From Didymodactylos carnosus (lineage: Eukaryota > Rotifera > Eurotatoria > Philodinida > Philodinidae): 64,000 nt of DNA. This document shows positions 25,642 through 37,979 of the stretch, piece after piece (within the stretch, counting starts at the first letter, position 1; every line of letters begins with the position of its first letter). The position numbers and the translations under genes were made by a program. The notes under the pieces are model-generated. The model saw only the letters and a list, made by a program, of their open reading frames with translations. It made no database searches and had not been told where the DNA came from. The stretch lies in the NCBI GenBank assembly GCA_905250885.1, contig CAJNOQ010000132.1:1-64000 (forward strand). Direction: 5' to 3'.

Positions 25642-27750
25642 AAAATATAGAAGAAGAATGGAACGACTACAAGGTTAATCCGTGACTGATCATTTTGTCA
25701 CACGCTTATCACCGATAATGGGTGTACCATAATTGTACTTAAGTCTATAAACAGACAAACGAGAAACCAAATGGATAATTTCGTGTGAATATGTATCTGA
25801 TTTCTCTTTCAGTCAATTATTTGTTTTATGGAATAGAAGAAGAATTCTATCATATCACATACAATGAATGTACTTCATTTTACGTATCTGAACATTTTTG
25901 AAACACATACGACATGAAAGTGTGCTGAAGAATTTTTATCTACTAGTAGGACCTTGTCAATGTCTTAATACGCTTGTCTGTTAGCGACTTATCCGGACTT
26001 TCAGTATGTGCGCATGTTAATTCGGGACTTTTTAGGGTTTACATGTGATAACGGATTATCCTTCTTCGGGAAAACATGATTCTATTTATAGATGAAAACA
26101 GTAACCATGAACTTCCGGTCAAATTTTGCAAAAAACAGAAAAATACACTTTCAAAGAAATCTTTTATCGTTTTGATAATAAGTCTGTCACAGCTGAGAGA
26201 TATGTCATAATATCATAATTCATTCTTTAGTTTTGCATAGTGAACGACTTTTTGTTACCGAGCCAGGTAACATGTATCATTTCCATTATCAGAATTGTCT
26301 ACGTATTTCCTATAAGATTTTACAGGATCATATCCCGTTCTATCGATTTGCAAAAGTAGCATCTTATAGGCTCCAATTGATGGATTCACTGATCTGAATT
26401 GGTATTCTTCATGTTTGCAATAAAATCGCGGAAACTTAGTCTTTACAAATTCAGCAATAAAGTAATAAAAAGCGTCAATATAAATGCCACTTCATGCCAC
26501 GTTATCTTCTTACCTTAAGCTTTATTTGACAATAAGTATTTTTTTATCTGATAACTCTGGATGTGTTTGCTTTAAAACTAAATTTAATTCTTTTTTTCAC
26601 TAATATGAGAAACAATAACATATAACTTGCTGTTCTATTGTTATTCTTCTCATAAAACTTATCTTCGACATATGCTAGAAATTTTTTTTTCTCTATTATT
26701 CGGTTCAAAAATTTATCTGAATGTCTTTCTGAAGAAACGAAAATTAATTCTGATTATAAAAATTCTACACAAACATATATCAAATAACTCATACGTAAGC
26801 AATGAGGACTAATACTCTCTTTTTGCAGAGCGCAGGAAAAGAGCTTCATTGAACAAGAAAAAAAGTTGTAAATTTTATTAATCATATCCATCGTAATTGT
26901 TAAACAAACAAAACAATTGGTTGTGATCTAACGTGCGGTTAATGTACAAACATCTTTTCTTTTATCAACTGTCTCATTTTTTGAAGGAGAGCAGCAAAAA
27001 AATCGAGTATATAAAGTTTATATCCATCACACGCACACGCACATATAAAACTGTTAACTGTTTTATTACAGTAAATTTTCTTTTACAAAAGATTTGTCTT
27101 TCAGTTTTAAATAAAAAGAATAGTTCCTTTTCTCTTTGAAAATTTATTCCTTCTTCATTTTCTAAGGGTTGTATATCATTTTTTCTTCTATATATATATC
27201 AATCTCAACAAGTCTAAAAGTACCCAGATCATGTTGTGTGCATCTATTACTAAACGAATAACCTTATGTATGTGAAATACAATATTCCAAAATCAGAAAT
27301 AAATTGAACGTTATAAACGAAAGAAAAAAGAATAATCTTGTTTGCACTTGAAATGATTAAAAGAGTAAATGTAGAATAATCATATCAAAAACGTTTACGA
27401 TGACATTCATTTCAAATCAAATGCAATTTTGAATGACCAGTCAAAGAAAGAAAGACCGCATCCGATTTCTAAGTAAAGAATTAATTTGAAAGCGTTTAGA
27501 AATGATGTTCTAAACTGAGCTAAAACTACATGCATAAAATCCAAACATTTCAGTAGCTTTGTGCAATAGTCTTGTCAGTTTCTTCGAACTGGTATTAACT
27601 CTAGAATTTAAAGCTTAATCCATTTTTCTTCTAATAATTTTATATACGTTTTTTTTGTTTTTAAATGCAATCAACTCACTGTTCTTTACAAAATGCTTAA
27701 TAACTAAAATTTAACAAGGCAACAACTGCTTAGATATGTACAAAAAATAT
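25642..27750. other. Intergenic stretch, no gene seen
   Basis: Should hold the promoter of the claudin-like gene on the right-hand side of its start and the 3' UTR of the next minus-strand gene. Small frames at 26627-26812 and 26933-27139 are hydrophobic and low-complexity, with no family features. Confidence 0.5.
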
Positions 27751-28484
27751 TTACAAAACTTTTGCTAATTGTTTCACTTTTTCTTCATGTTGTTCATCCA
27801 AATGAATTAATTCATCAATAACTTGAATTCGTTTATGATTAATTACTTTTAAATCTTCATACAATTGTAAACGTTGTGTACTTCGTTGTTTCTGTACCAT
27901 AATTTTCTTTTTAAGTAACGATTTTGCATCATCGTTTAGAGAAAGTTTAGATTGAGATGACGAAGAATATTGTTTAACGAGGGACGTAGATGACAAGCGA
28001 GAAAGTGGACGTCTAGAACAAACAAATATAATAAAAATATGATACTAATAAATAGTTTTAGACAAATGCTATTTAAACATGATGTCCTATGACAAATAAA
28101 ACTGAAGAAAGAATTATTTGATACGTACTTTAGAGAATTTTCTGATTGATCAGCACCAATTGTTACTTGTTTTGGATGATTCAAAAATAAAGCAATATCT
28201 GACATATCACTATCATCACTCAGTTTCATTTGTGTAGGATAATCACTACTCAATAAATCACCTGTTTCACATTCATCACTTTCAGTACAACTACCATTTG
28301 ATGTTTGAAATTTATTGGTAGATATCATTTTTGTTGTTGAAGATATTTTCATCATTGTACAATTTGTTGATATATCAGATAGTGGATAAGATGGACGTTG
28401 ATGAAGAACATAGGATGTTGTCGCTGTTGAATGCCATTTGGTTTCAAATGTTAATGATTTGCGTGAGGACGAGGAAGACATCAT
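27751..28484 (-). CDS. Small Ser-rich protein with C-terminal coiled coil, unknown
   Basis: Two exons, 28484-28129 and 28012-27751, join with a phase-2 junction to a 205-residue protein. The N-terminal 115 residues are Ser/Thr-rich and probably disordered, with an acidic patch (TESDECETGDLL, DDSDMSDIALFL). The C-terminal 60 residues (SLLKKKIMVQKQRSTQRLQL, EDLKVINHKRIQVIDELIHL) form a likely coiled coil. No catalytic or membrane motif. Two adjacent Met codons open the frame; the first was taken. I do not recognise a family. Codon use matches the recognised genes around it. Confidence 0.75.
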
Positions 28485-29329
28485 TATTTAGTTTTGTAGA
28501 AACTGTGTAATACTATTGTATATGTTAATGTGATAAAACAATTCTTTTTATACCTTTTTAAAATTTAGGTTTTTAAATCAAATCAATTAAATAGCATCTT
28601 TTTTTCCTTCATTCATGTATTTGTTTTGTTTCTTTAGTCTGAAAAAATGCGTAGAGAACAACAAAAGCAATTAAGTATGAAACAGTTTCATAAACTGTGT
28701 ACAAAGATAAATCAAAACAAATTAAATAAACGACTGTGTATTAACGCTTTTTACAGCACATCAGCATCGGGTAACGATGCTGGTTTCCTCTTCTTAATAT
28801 TGTCATAAAATTCGAACCATAATGAGTTGAGAGACCTCTGACTTGAATCATCTTGTTGAAAGTCTATCATGGGTCTCACTAAAAACAACCAATTTTTTTT
28901 GTAAAAATCGGCTGCGATTGGTTGTCTTGCGTTGTGGTCAAAAAAATATTGGGTTACTTCAAGTTATTACCACAGCAGATGATGAAGAGAGGATTTTTAA
29001 TTTATAACAATTTACAACTCTCGCTCAAATTTGAGTAATCAAATAGCAAAATCGTAACGCACTAAAATTTTGGAGTGATCTACATTGGGTTTTCTAGGAG
29101 CTTTTTCTTTGAGGCTGCGTCCCTTGAAATCTGAAAACCGAAATCTAGTTCTCCAAGTGATGTCCTCATAAAAACTCGACGGTACACCTTGAAGAAAAAC
29201 AATCGGAAAACACCTGGACGTGTTAGAGCCCAGTTTCGATTATAAAGGTTTGGATTACAGTGCACAAAATTTCGATGGTGGCGATACATTATGAACCTGA
29301 TTTTACCGAGATCTAACTAACCGAGGAAA

Positions 29330-29540
29330 AAACTAATTTAGGCCTTCTCTTGTATATTCTATAACTTTGCAAAGAAAGATCGTGTAGAGCTGGGAGATGT
29401 CTCATTTTAATCAGAAATTTGCGAGCTAGTTAGAGTTAGAGTTTTCGAAAAACTGATTTTCCGAAAATCGCTCTAAACCTAAGGACAGCTGGCATGATGA
29501 TATTCGAAATCAGGGTAGTCAATAATCTATGGCCCACTTG
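29330..29540. mobile_element. Partial copy of the 42.3-kb foldback element family
   Basis: The stretch ATAACTTTGCAAAGAAAGAT...CGTGTAGAGCTGGGAGATGT...CTCATTTTAATCAGAAATTT is nearly identical to 42650-42720 and, inverted, to about 42500-42570. It is followed by the GAAAAACTGATTTTCCGAAA and GATATTCGAAATCAG segments that also follow in the 42-kb copy. Only one arm is present here. Confidence 0.85.
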
Positions 29541-29770
29541 AAAAAAAAATTTTTGTCGACTAATTTTGAGGCACTTCGGATTTTACCGGACGACGTCTAC
29601 CGGGAAAACCTAACAATACCATTCGCTGTATTGTTATAAAATCGTAACGACTGACCAGACACAGTTAAAATTTTTAGTCAATAATCTATGGCCCACTGGA
29701 AAAAAATATTTTTTTGTCGACTAATTTTGAGGCACTTTGGGTTTTACCGGAGGTCTACCGGAAAAAGCTC
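29515..29770. repeat. Pair of ~88-bp direct repeats
   Basis: GTCAATAATCTATGGCCCAC opens both copies (about 29517-29605 and 29678-29766). Each continues through TTTTTGTCGACTAATTTTGA, a GGCACTT(C/T)GG segment and TTTTACCGGA to a CTACCGG(G)AAAA end. The copies differ at several positions, including a small indel, so the duplication is not recent. Confidence 0.85.
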
Positions 29771-31038
29771 TTCGAAAAAATTTACTTTCTACATGGATAA
29801 ACGTCCCACGAGCTGCTTTTCCCAATGGTGAAAACCGCAGGTCTCTGGATCTTTTCGTTTCGGAGTTATAAGCGTTTTGTTCACTCATCTGATTTTCAGA
29901 AATATATAATAGTTCTTAAAACTCGCAAAAAGTTTATAGTAAAGATCTCGTTACATCATCTTTACATTTTACTGATCTCTCATTACTTAGATGTATACTT
30001 TTCAAGATTTTCGTTTATTAAACATAACTAAATCTTGTTTTATTGTTAGAAAACATTAACTTACTACATTGAGGATCAACAGTAACAATCGTCTGATACA
30101 CAGCCTTTTTTTGCTGCCAGTATCATGAAATACTTACTTTAACATACAAGCTGAAGGACGAATGTATCATATACCTGTATATACAACAACACTAAATTTC
30201 AAAAATCGATTGAAGTTTCTTCTTTTAAAGAAATAAACCGAGTTTTGTTCCGAGAACAGAACTGGTTTGTTGTATGTTTGATGTAACAAATCTTTTAACT
30301 TATTAATTAAAAATATTCATATAAATAATAATGAATTGTTGATATTTCATATATTTTCATTGATATACTGACTTATATAATTTATTTGTATTTCTCTCTT
30401 CTCTCCCATTTTTTCCTTCTACAGCAAAATTTTGTTGACAAACAAATAAAAACAAAAAAAGTCTAAGAAAAAGAAAAAACATCATCATCGCTTGCATTTT
30501 TACTTTGTTTTAATAAAAACAAAATTCTGAAATAAACAAATGAACATAGAGACGACATAATAATTATAATGATAACCCCATGATGATGATATTGTTAATG
30601 TTAAATTCTCTACTAAATGAACAAAGAAAAAAAACAACAACAACGAGAACAAACGACATGTGATACAATTTAAAAAAGATAAAACAAGAAGAATCGTTTA
30701 CTTATAAAACGAAAAGAGACCCCTAATATACACACTCTCTATTGAATAAAGAGTATAACAGACAAATGAGAGAGTCAGCAGAAGTTCAAATTTCTACCTG
30801 AAAATGTTTATGAGAGTGGGAGAGAAGAGAAAAGAGAGCGGAAGTTTTTTTGTGCTCATATAGTGCAGAAAAGTGAGTTAGAAAAAAGAAAAAACCGAAT
30901 GCTGGCGGTTTATTATTCTAAACAAAATAAGATGATGAAATGATAATGAAAAGTGAAACAATAACAAAAAAAAGAACACAGATATTTGTATTCTTGTTGT
31001 CTTTGCTGTTCCAGTTGAAAAAGAAGTTTTTTCCTTCT

Positions 31039-34000
31039 CTACGATGCAGCTGGACGACATTGTTGTTGTGCATAGGCGACATTGATGCTATAAGAAATAA
31101 CAAATAGAAACTAATACACTAACCTCTTTTCCTCTTTACCTAGTGTTATACACTGCTTGCTGTTGTGTAAGAGTTGGTTGCTGTTGAGATTGCTGTTGTT
31201 GATATTGTTGTTGTTGCTAAAAGTTGAATTCACTTAGCTTTCTTCGAAATAGTTTCGCCGAGAAACTTTATTCTTAATTTCAAATTAGTATACTTGTCTG
31301 GTTTCCCTTGGTAAACACTATAGGTGCACTCTAACAGTACTACTGCCTTTCTGCTTTCAATCTTATATTTTATAACTAAACTGTATTAATAAAATTTCTA
31401 AACGACTTTCAAGAAAGTTTGAAGTACCTGAAATGGTGAATAATATTGTTGATATGCTGCCAGATCGTAAGCACCACCTGTTATTTGTCCCCATTGTTGT
31501 GGTGCAATTTGAGAGGGATGTTGTATTTGTTGCTGCTGCTGTTGTTGTTGTTGTTGCTGTTGTTGGGGTATATAGTGTTGATAGCTTAGAGCAGACTGTG
31601 CTGGATAGGCAAGCGGCGCAGTTGATGCTTGAATTTGTTGATTTGTATTTGCTGATTGTATTTGAAGTTGTTGAGGATTTTTATAGAATACATACTGCTG
31701 TGTTTGCTGCTGTGGCTGTGATGATAAGTTATTGGGAATCTGAGGTGCGAAAATGTACGGAAAAAAATAAGGGGCCGTTCCATTTCCGTAATTGGCCGAT
31801 GGAGCAGGTGTGACTGTGCCCGATGATGTATTTGAATGTTGAGGTGGCTGCATTTGAACAGCCTGAGGAATTTGGGGCGCTGGAACAACAGCTGACACCA
31901 AATTTCCTTGACTTGTTAGCGGTTGACAATAAATTGGTTGGGATATCATTTGTTGAGGTTGTTGTTGACCTACAGAAATAAATGATCGATGAGGCATGGT
32001 CAAGCAGGACAGAAGCAGGTTTTACTATTCTGAAAATTCTGACAGATACAGACTGTGGAATCTGAATAATCAAATATACTAATACATACCTGGTAAAATA
32101 TCCGGTTTCCAGTAACCGATATGTGGAATCATCATTGTTTGACCTGTTGCTGTTCCAACATTATTCGTTGTATTTTGTTCTGGACCATTTTGGACAGAAA
32201 CAATAGCTAGAAAAAGAATATAAACTACTTATGTGTGGAAAAACCGGCTTAATTTATCTTCAACATACCTTTCTTTGGTGGAACCGAATTTGTACCAGAA
32301 TGATGATTTGTTTTATATCCTACACCATTTGGTGCTGTCATGCCATTACCACCATTAACTCCTGCGTTGACCATTTGTACTGTTTGTGGACTTTGTTGCT
32401 GTTGAGGAGCAGGAAGTTGATATTGTGGAGAAATATAGTACTGTGGAGAAAAAATTTGTTGATTTGGTGGTAACATATGTTGTGGAAGAAGTTGAATATT
32501 TTGTGAAACGACCGGCGGAGGCACAGACGAACCACGGGACTCTGGACGAGAATTGTCATTCATAGAACGCTAGGCAACCAAAAAAGATGAAATTGATACA
32601 ACAGGAAAGATTTTATACACTTACATTTACCGCAAATGGAACAAATTCATTCGCCAGCGGATTTAGTGCTGAATTCGGCTGCGACAATTTGTTACCAGGT
32701 GTCCTAGAAAATGAACTCAATATAAAGAATTGCCAGAACTCATACCAACTAATATTGAAGTCAAAAGGTTATAGGCTCTAAGAAAGCTGGAGTATCAACA
32801 CTTACGGAATGTTATCATGTTAAAAGCTCTTATATAAGAAATTTTCTCTACTATAAATGCATTTTTCTATGATTCCTTAAACTTACGTTTGCCCACTATT
32901 CTGTTGTATGTTTGATAATTGTTGAGCACTGGATACTGTTGCTGGTGGCATTTGTAAAATACTCCCACTTGAATCGGATAAACTTCGAACGATTGAAGAC
33001 GATTCATTATGATGAATATTTTCCATCATTTCTTGTTGTTCACGTGAAGGCAATGACAACGGAGGCGGAATCGGTGGTGAATGAGAAGAACGAATAGAAT
33101 TCGTTGGGATATAATCAGATGGTGGTGCGTGATGTTGTTGTACGACTGATGAATGTAATGTAGATGGTGATCCTATGTTTACAGAAGATTGTGATAATGG
33201 AATTTGCTGATGTTGTTGACGATTTGTGGATGGCGTGGTGTGTGTCATAGTAGTTGTGAGAATTATGGGTTCGGTTTCTTCACTACCTGAATGATGGTCG
33301 GATGTGGTTTGTTGTTGAATTTGATCGCCTTAAAATGTAGAAAAAAAAATAAGATCATTTCAAAGGTTACTACAGATTCGGTGAAGAGCCGAAAACGAAC
33401 ATAACCACGTTTATTTCTACTGACTCATGTCTTTTGCGTTGCACTAGCAACAGATTTGAATGTCCCACTAAACCTTTGCTTTTGGACAAAAGTAAAAAGA
33501 AACTCTGAACACTTGCGCCATGTGAAATGCGTGACAGTGTAATTTAAATAACATACGTTGAAGACTTTTTTGCGTTTTCGTAAATGGTGGCTGCTGTTGC
33601 TGAGAATAGTTCGTTGACGATGATCCAGCAACATGCGTGAATGCAGATGATCCGGTACTTGATGACTGTTTCTGTTGTGGCCCGTAATGTTGTGATGTGA
33701 CGTTAGAGGATGATGAAAGAGTATGAGACTGATTCTGTGACGGTGGAGGACTACTGACTGAATTTGGATTTGGATGTTGTGTGACCAAAGCTATGGGCGC
33801 TGGAGAGTTTCGTCCCTGTGCTCCACCTATTGAACGAGAGGTTGATGTTGAGGGACTTGGAGGACCGGACGGTTGTCGTTGTTGATTAAAACTACCAGTC
33901 CGTTGTGTACGAGGATGATCTCCTTCATAAGAATGAGAGGGTGACATACGTCCCATTGGAGATGAAGAATCTGATGGGTTATTAAATGAACGTGGCTGAT

Positions 34001-35975
34001 TGTGTCGACGAGCTCCAAATTTGCCGCGCCCATCTTGACTTCCTTGATGTTGTAGACTTTTACTCATAAAAACTTGACTAGGTACATTACCACCACTTCC
34101 ACGTTGATTTGGTCGGTTATTTCGAGATGGATTTGACTGATCTTTTGGAAAATAATTACTATTACCACCTCTTGGATTTCGACCAAATCCTCTGTAAAAA
34201 TAAAAAAGATATGTATATTAAATATGCTTTTCTACCGAAACTACCAAAGACATTAAATCGAGAGCGACGTCGGAGTTCACTGCATTGAGATTTATGCGTC
34301 CCTATTTGTCCATAGCAGTTGGGCTTCGATTAAAGCATTAGAAAGATTCAAGAAATGAGTGATTTACAATTTACGACAAATTCAGTCGCAATTTTAATTT
34401 AATGGCTCAGTTAAAGAGTTTAAAAGGCGTTCTTACTATTGATAAATCGCATAAAAATTTTTTAAAGCTATTATATATTGAACTATTTTTGTTAAATAAT
34501 GCATAAGAGGAACCTTACTACTATTATTTTTTTTATTTGATGCTTATCCTCACCTTTGCTCGCCAGGAGCTACTCGTGCGTCTTGTCTTGATTGATTATT
34601 TAGTGTATCACGGCCACCACGATTACTTCCACCGCCAATACGTGAGGTCATTGACCCATCACTTTGATCTTGTCTTGGATTATTGTACGCATTTCTGTTG
34701 GTATTTGTGCCTGTTATACCAGAACCATATTTTGAAGTTCCTGATCGTTGTTTATTTCGTTCATCATCGGTGGCAGATTTGTCTTCTTGTCTTTTAACAC
34801 CTATATAATCGAAACGAAGAATAATTATTAAATAAGTCAGTCATACAGCAATGTATTTTAATATAGAAAGTGTAATACAAAGTTGTTAAAAGAAGATTTT
34901 TTTATTTAGTTAATTTTTCATTTTATTTTATGAAAACTCGATAATATGATACACCATACCTGCAAAATCTTCATTTTCTAACTCGCGATTTTTAATATGA
35001 TTCGCGTCATTTTCAATTTCTTGAGCCTTTCTTTCAACTTCGTCTGATATGACGGTCGGCACAGGTACATTACTGGAAATATACACAGAAAATAAAACTT
35101 ATTATTGTACACTTCAACTGACAGTTTCACTTACTCGTATAATGTGTTCAGTAGACTAGGATTATAATCGGAATTTATATAAAATGCATCCTTATTTTTT
35201 GTAAACATATCCATAGCTGTCCATCCTCCCTTATAAAGAAACAACAAAAAGTATTTAATATGTGATTTAATAATAAGAAAATTGCTGATTCAAAATCTTA
35301 CAGTTTCTTCAAGTTCCATATCAATATCTTCAGATTGGTCACCACCGTCCCATTTTTCTAATTCACGCATATTTTCAATATTATTACTTCGTTGTTCTGA
35401 CTGTACTTGTTTTAAATTTTCATCAGCAATCCCGGCTAAAATAACAATAATTGATACTGTTTAATGTTCAATGTTTAAAAATGAAACTTACATTTTGTAA
35501 CAGAACTCATATCAACATCGACAGCAATCATTTCAACAATTTTTGAACATTCAATAATTGATTTTTCTTTAATATAAACTTTTGTTGTATCAGACAAAAT
35601 ATCAACAGGCATCAATATTGTTAGATCATTATTATTATCATCAAAACTATGACTAACACATATAACCAAATCTAAATTAGGTGAAATTGTTTCTAATACA
35701 CCATGTATACGAGAATCTGTTGTTTGAACTATAACCGCTTGACCCTAAGAATATAAATGTATCTAACCAACTGTCATTATCTAATGTTATACATACCACA
35801 AAAGCTGAGCAAAGTGCATGAATTAAACGAGCATTCCGATAAACACCGTCGTTCTAGAAGAAAGAACAGAATAGAACATTGAATTTGAAAAGATGAAATT
35901 TAAATGCAACCAACCTGTGAAATATTTTTTCCTAATGAAGTCTTTGTTGATAAACGATGATTATCAGAATCAAAT
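31039..35975 (-). CDS. ATXN2: Ataxin-2 homologue (5' end not resolved)
   Basis: RNA-binding regulator of mRNA stability and translation, found in cytoplasmic and stress granules. Fifteen exons in transcript order: 35975-35915, 35853-35797, 35744-35492, 35435-35302, 35229-35135, 35072-34960, 34800-34554, 34191-33557, 33328-32887, 32703-32625, 32569-32269, 32206-32090, 31969-31428, 31216-31140, 31087-31039; about 1,067 codons in continuous phase. The Lsm domain comes first (RLIHALCSAFVGQAVIVQTT, SPNLDLVICVSHSF, KSIIECSKIVEMIAVDVD). LsmAD follows (ELEKWDGGDQ, GGWTAMDMFTKNKDAF, NSDYNPSLLNTLYEYVPVP, then RELENEDFAGVKR). A PAM2 motif, ALNPLANEFVPF, for PABPC1 binding, sits in its own 79-bp exon. 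The rest is Gln/Ser/Pro-rich, with a 13-Gln tract near 31530-31567. The first coding exon, which must end in phase 2, was not found with confidence; one weak candidate starts at 37271. DET1 diverges from it. Confidence 0.93.
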
Positions 35976-37979
35976 CTAAACAAAAAACAATCAACTAATT
36001 TAATATTCTTCAAATTCTATGTAAATAAAGCAATGATACAGCAATGAGCATAACATAAGTGTGATGGTACACCAAACAAATCAAAAGAAAAAAGTCATTA
36101 GCAGGAAAAAAAAGTAAAAATCAAGACAAACGAGAAAAAATGATTATTTAAACCAACGAACAGTTGGTCAAAAATAAAAAATGAGCACTTCTTATGTATT
36201 TCACTTATTTTTAAAATGAAAACTTTGATACTGACAATTTGCCGTAGAATGATTTGTAAACTATACATTTAAAGTAGTTGACAGTTCTGATATAAGTTGT
36301 TGCAAATTTGAAAATAAGCGTTGAATCATGAAAGCACGAAAAAAAGCAATCAGATTAGAATTAATAAATCATAATTCACAATGTTATTCATTCTTTAAAG
36401 TAATGTTCTGTTTACCGAATGATGACTTGCACAAACAACAACAACTGTACGGACAACAACTAATAATGAAGCGCACTCGATATTATTTTGTAATGATTCA
36501 TTTATATGTGATCCATTTGTTTGATTTGTTTTACATGGAATAGTAGTTGTTATAGTAGATTTGATGATCGACATTTAATGGAAAACAATAGCGAGTAAGA
36601 CAAAAGAGAAAGTAAAACTAATGTATAATCGTTGGTTTTTTCAAATAAATAGTATGCCTAGTAGTATAGAAAACAAAAATAGTCTGTATTTGTTTGTTGA
36701 ATCTGTTTATGTAAGAAAAATAGTCGAATGACTTTATACCTATTACAATTATATAAATATTAATTGAGTTTAACACGTGAATAACGTAGATGATTTTTTG
36801 AACTTGTGCAGAGACGTCCAGCACATGGTTGTATTAAAAGAGAGAGAATGTAATTAATTTATTGGTACCATTATGAGAGACTATTGACCTTAAACAAAAC
36901 TATAAATTAGGAAGGTATGTAAAAATTCTTTTAGTAGAATAGTTTGAAGAGAACGTTAGCGCCATTTGAAATGAAGTGAAATTTTAAGCAAATGGGTGAA
37001 ATTATAAGAAACAAATAGAAAATAATATTAAAGTGAGAGTTCGTGTTCAAGTGAATTAAAAATCTATATATTTCTATTGGTTCTAGTGAGATAGTGAGTG
37101 GGTAAAACTTGGACAACAAATCATGCGGTGTAGTGTAGATGTTGTTACCAAAAATGTCACACATGCAGGGCAAAGTCACATTAAAACTGCTGTTGTTGTT
37201 TTTTTGAATTATGACGTCAGATCAGGAAAAATGTTTCACTGAAAATTTTCATCATCAACTTTCGCTTTCATGGTTTTTCTTTCAAATTATAATATTGCAC
37301 TTTTCAGGTTCCTTTCATAAAAGATTTCACATGTCATCGTAATTTTTCATATTAATGCCAGGTTATTCTCATTGAGCAATATATTTGTGCGTTCAGTCAA
37401 CTCTTGATGAAGACAAAAAAATCAATGTTCTTTTCTTATTTTTAACAGATATGCACATAAAATAGCGTTATTTTGTTAATAATTTATTTGTTAGTGTGTT
37501 ATAAATGAATAGTTAGATTTGAGGCACCATCATCTTGTAAAAGATGAAAATTATTTCATAATTTACCTTAGTTACTTTTTATTTTCTACTACTGAATAAT
37601 TAATTTATTATTTTCTCATTGTATCTCGTTGTTTCAATTAAAAATTTTTCCTTTTGATGCTCCCTCACAGGATTAAGTATTTTACTTATTTGTCCATTTT
37701 AATGATTTTATCATTCTTTTTTCAGTTTAATACCGCTCGTCTTCCAGAGATTATTCTTTTTCAGTAAAAAGAGAGTAATAGACAAGTAAATAAATCAAGA
37801 TTATGAAATAAGCTGTTCTGTTTATCAATTTGTTGTGCAATACTTTTATTATGTTATTAATGTAAATGCAATTTCTATACGAGAAAACTTTGGTGTTTTC
37901 AAGGACGTTTCTTTTTATGTTGAATGATTTATACTACATAAACCAATGCTTACATTATATATTTTTTCTAGAGTGAAAA
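35976..37979. other. Region between ataxin-2 and DET1, likely shared 5' flank
   Basis: Two kilobases separating divergent genes. It must contain the missing first exon(s) of ataxin-2 and the promoters of both genes. A CRE-like TGACGTCA is present at about 37212-37219. Two minus-strand ATG candidates for ataxin-2 were seen: ATGAAAGCGAAAGTTGATG from 37271, followed by a possible phase-2 donor, and an ATG at about 36574 with no donor in the needed phase. Neither is secure. Confidence 0.45.

Larger units (their letters stand above)
28485..31038. other. Intergenic with repeat fragments; ataxin-2 3' UTR on the right
   Basis: Between two minus-strand genes. From 29080 to 29800 it is occupied by fragments of dispersed repeats (listed separately). 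From about 30300 to 31038 the DNA is A-rich (AAACAAATAAAAACAAAAAA-like) and probably includes the ataxin-2 3' UTR. No gene recognised. Confidence 0.55.

Noticed and set aside
31433-31813. Forward 126-codon frame rich in Val
   Set aside because: Complement of the ataxin-2 Gln-rich exon.
36400-36574. Minus-strand ATG frame (MSIIKSTITTTIPCKTNQTN) as first exon of ataxin-2
   Set aside because: No donor in the phase-2 position needed to join the first recognised Lsm exon.
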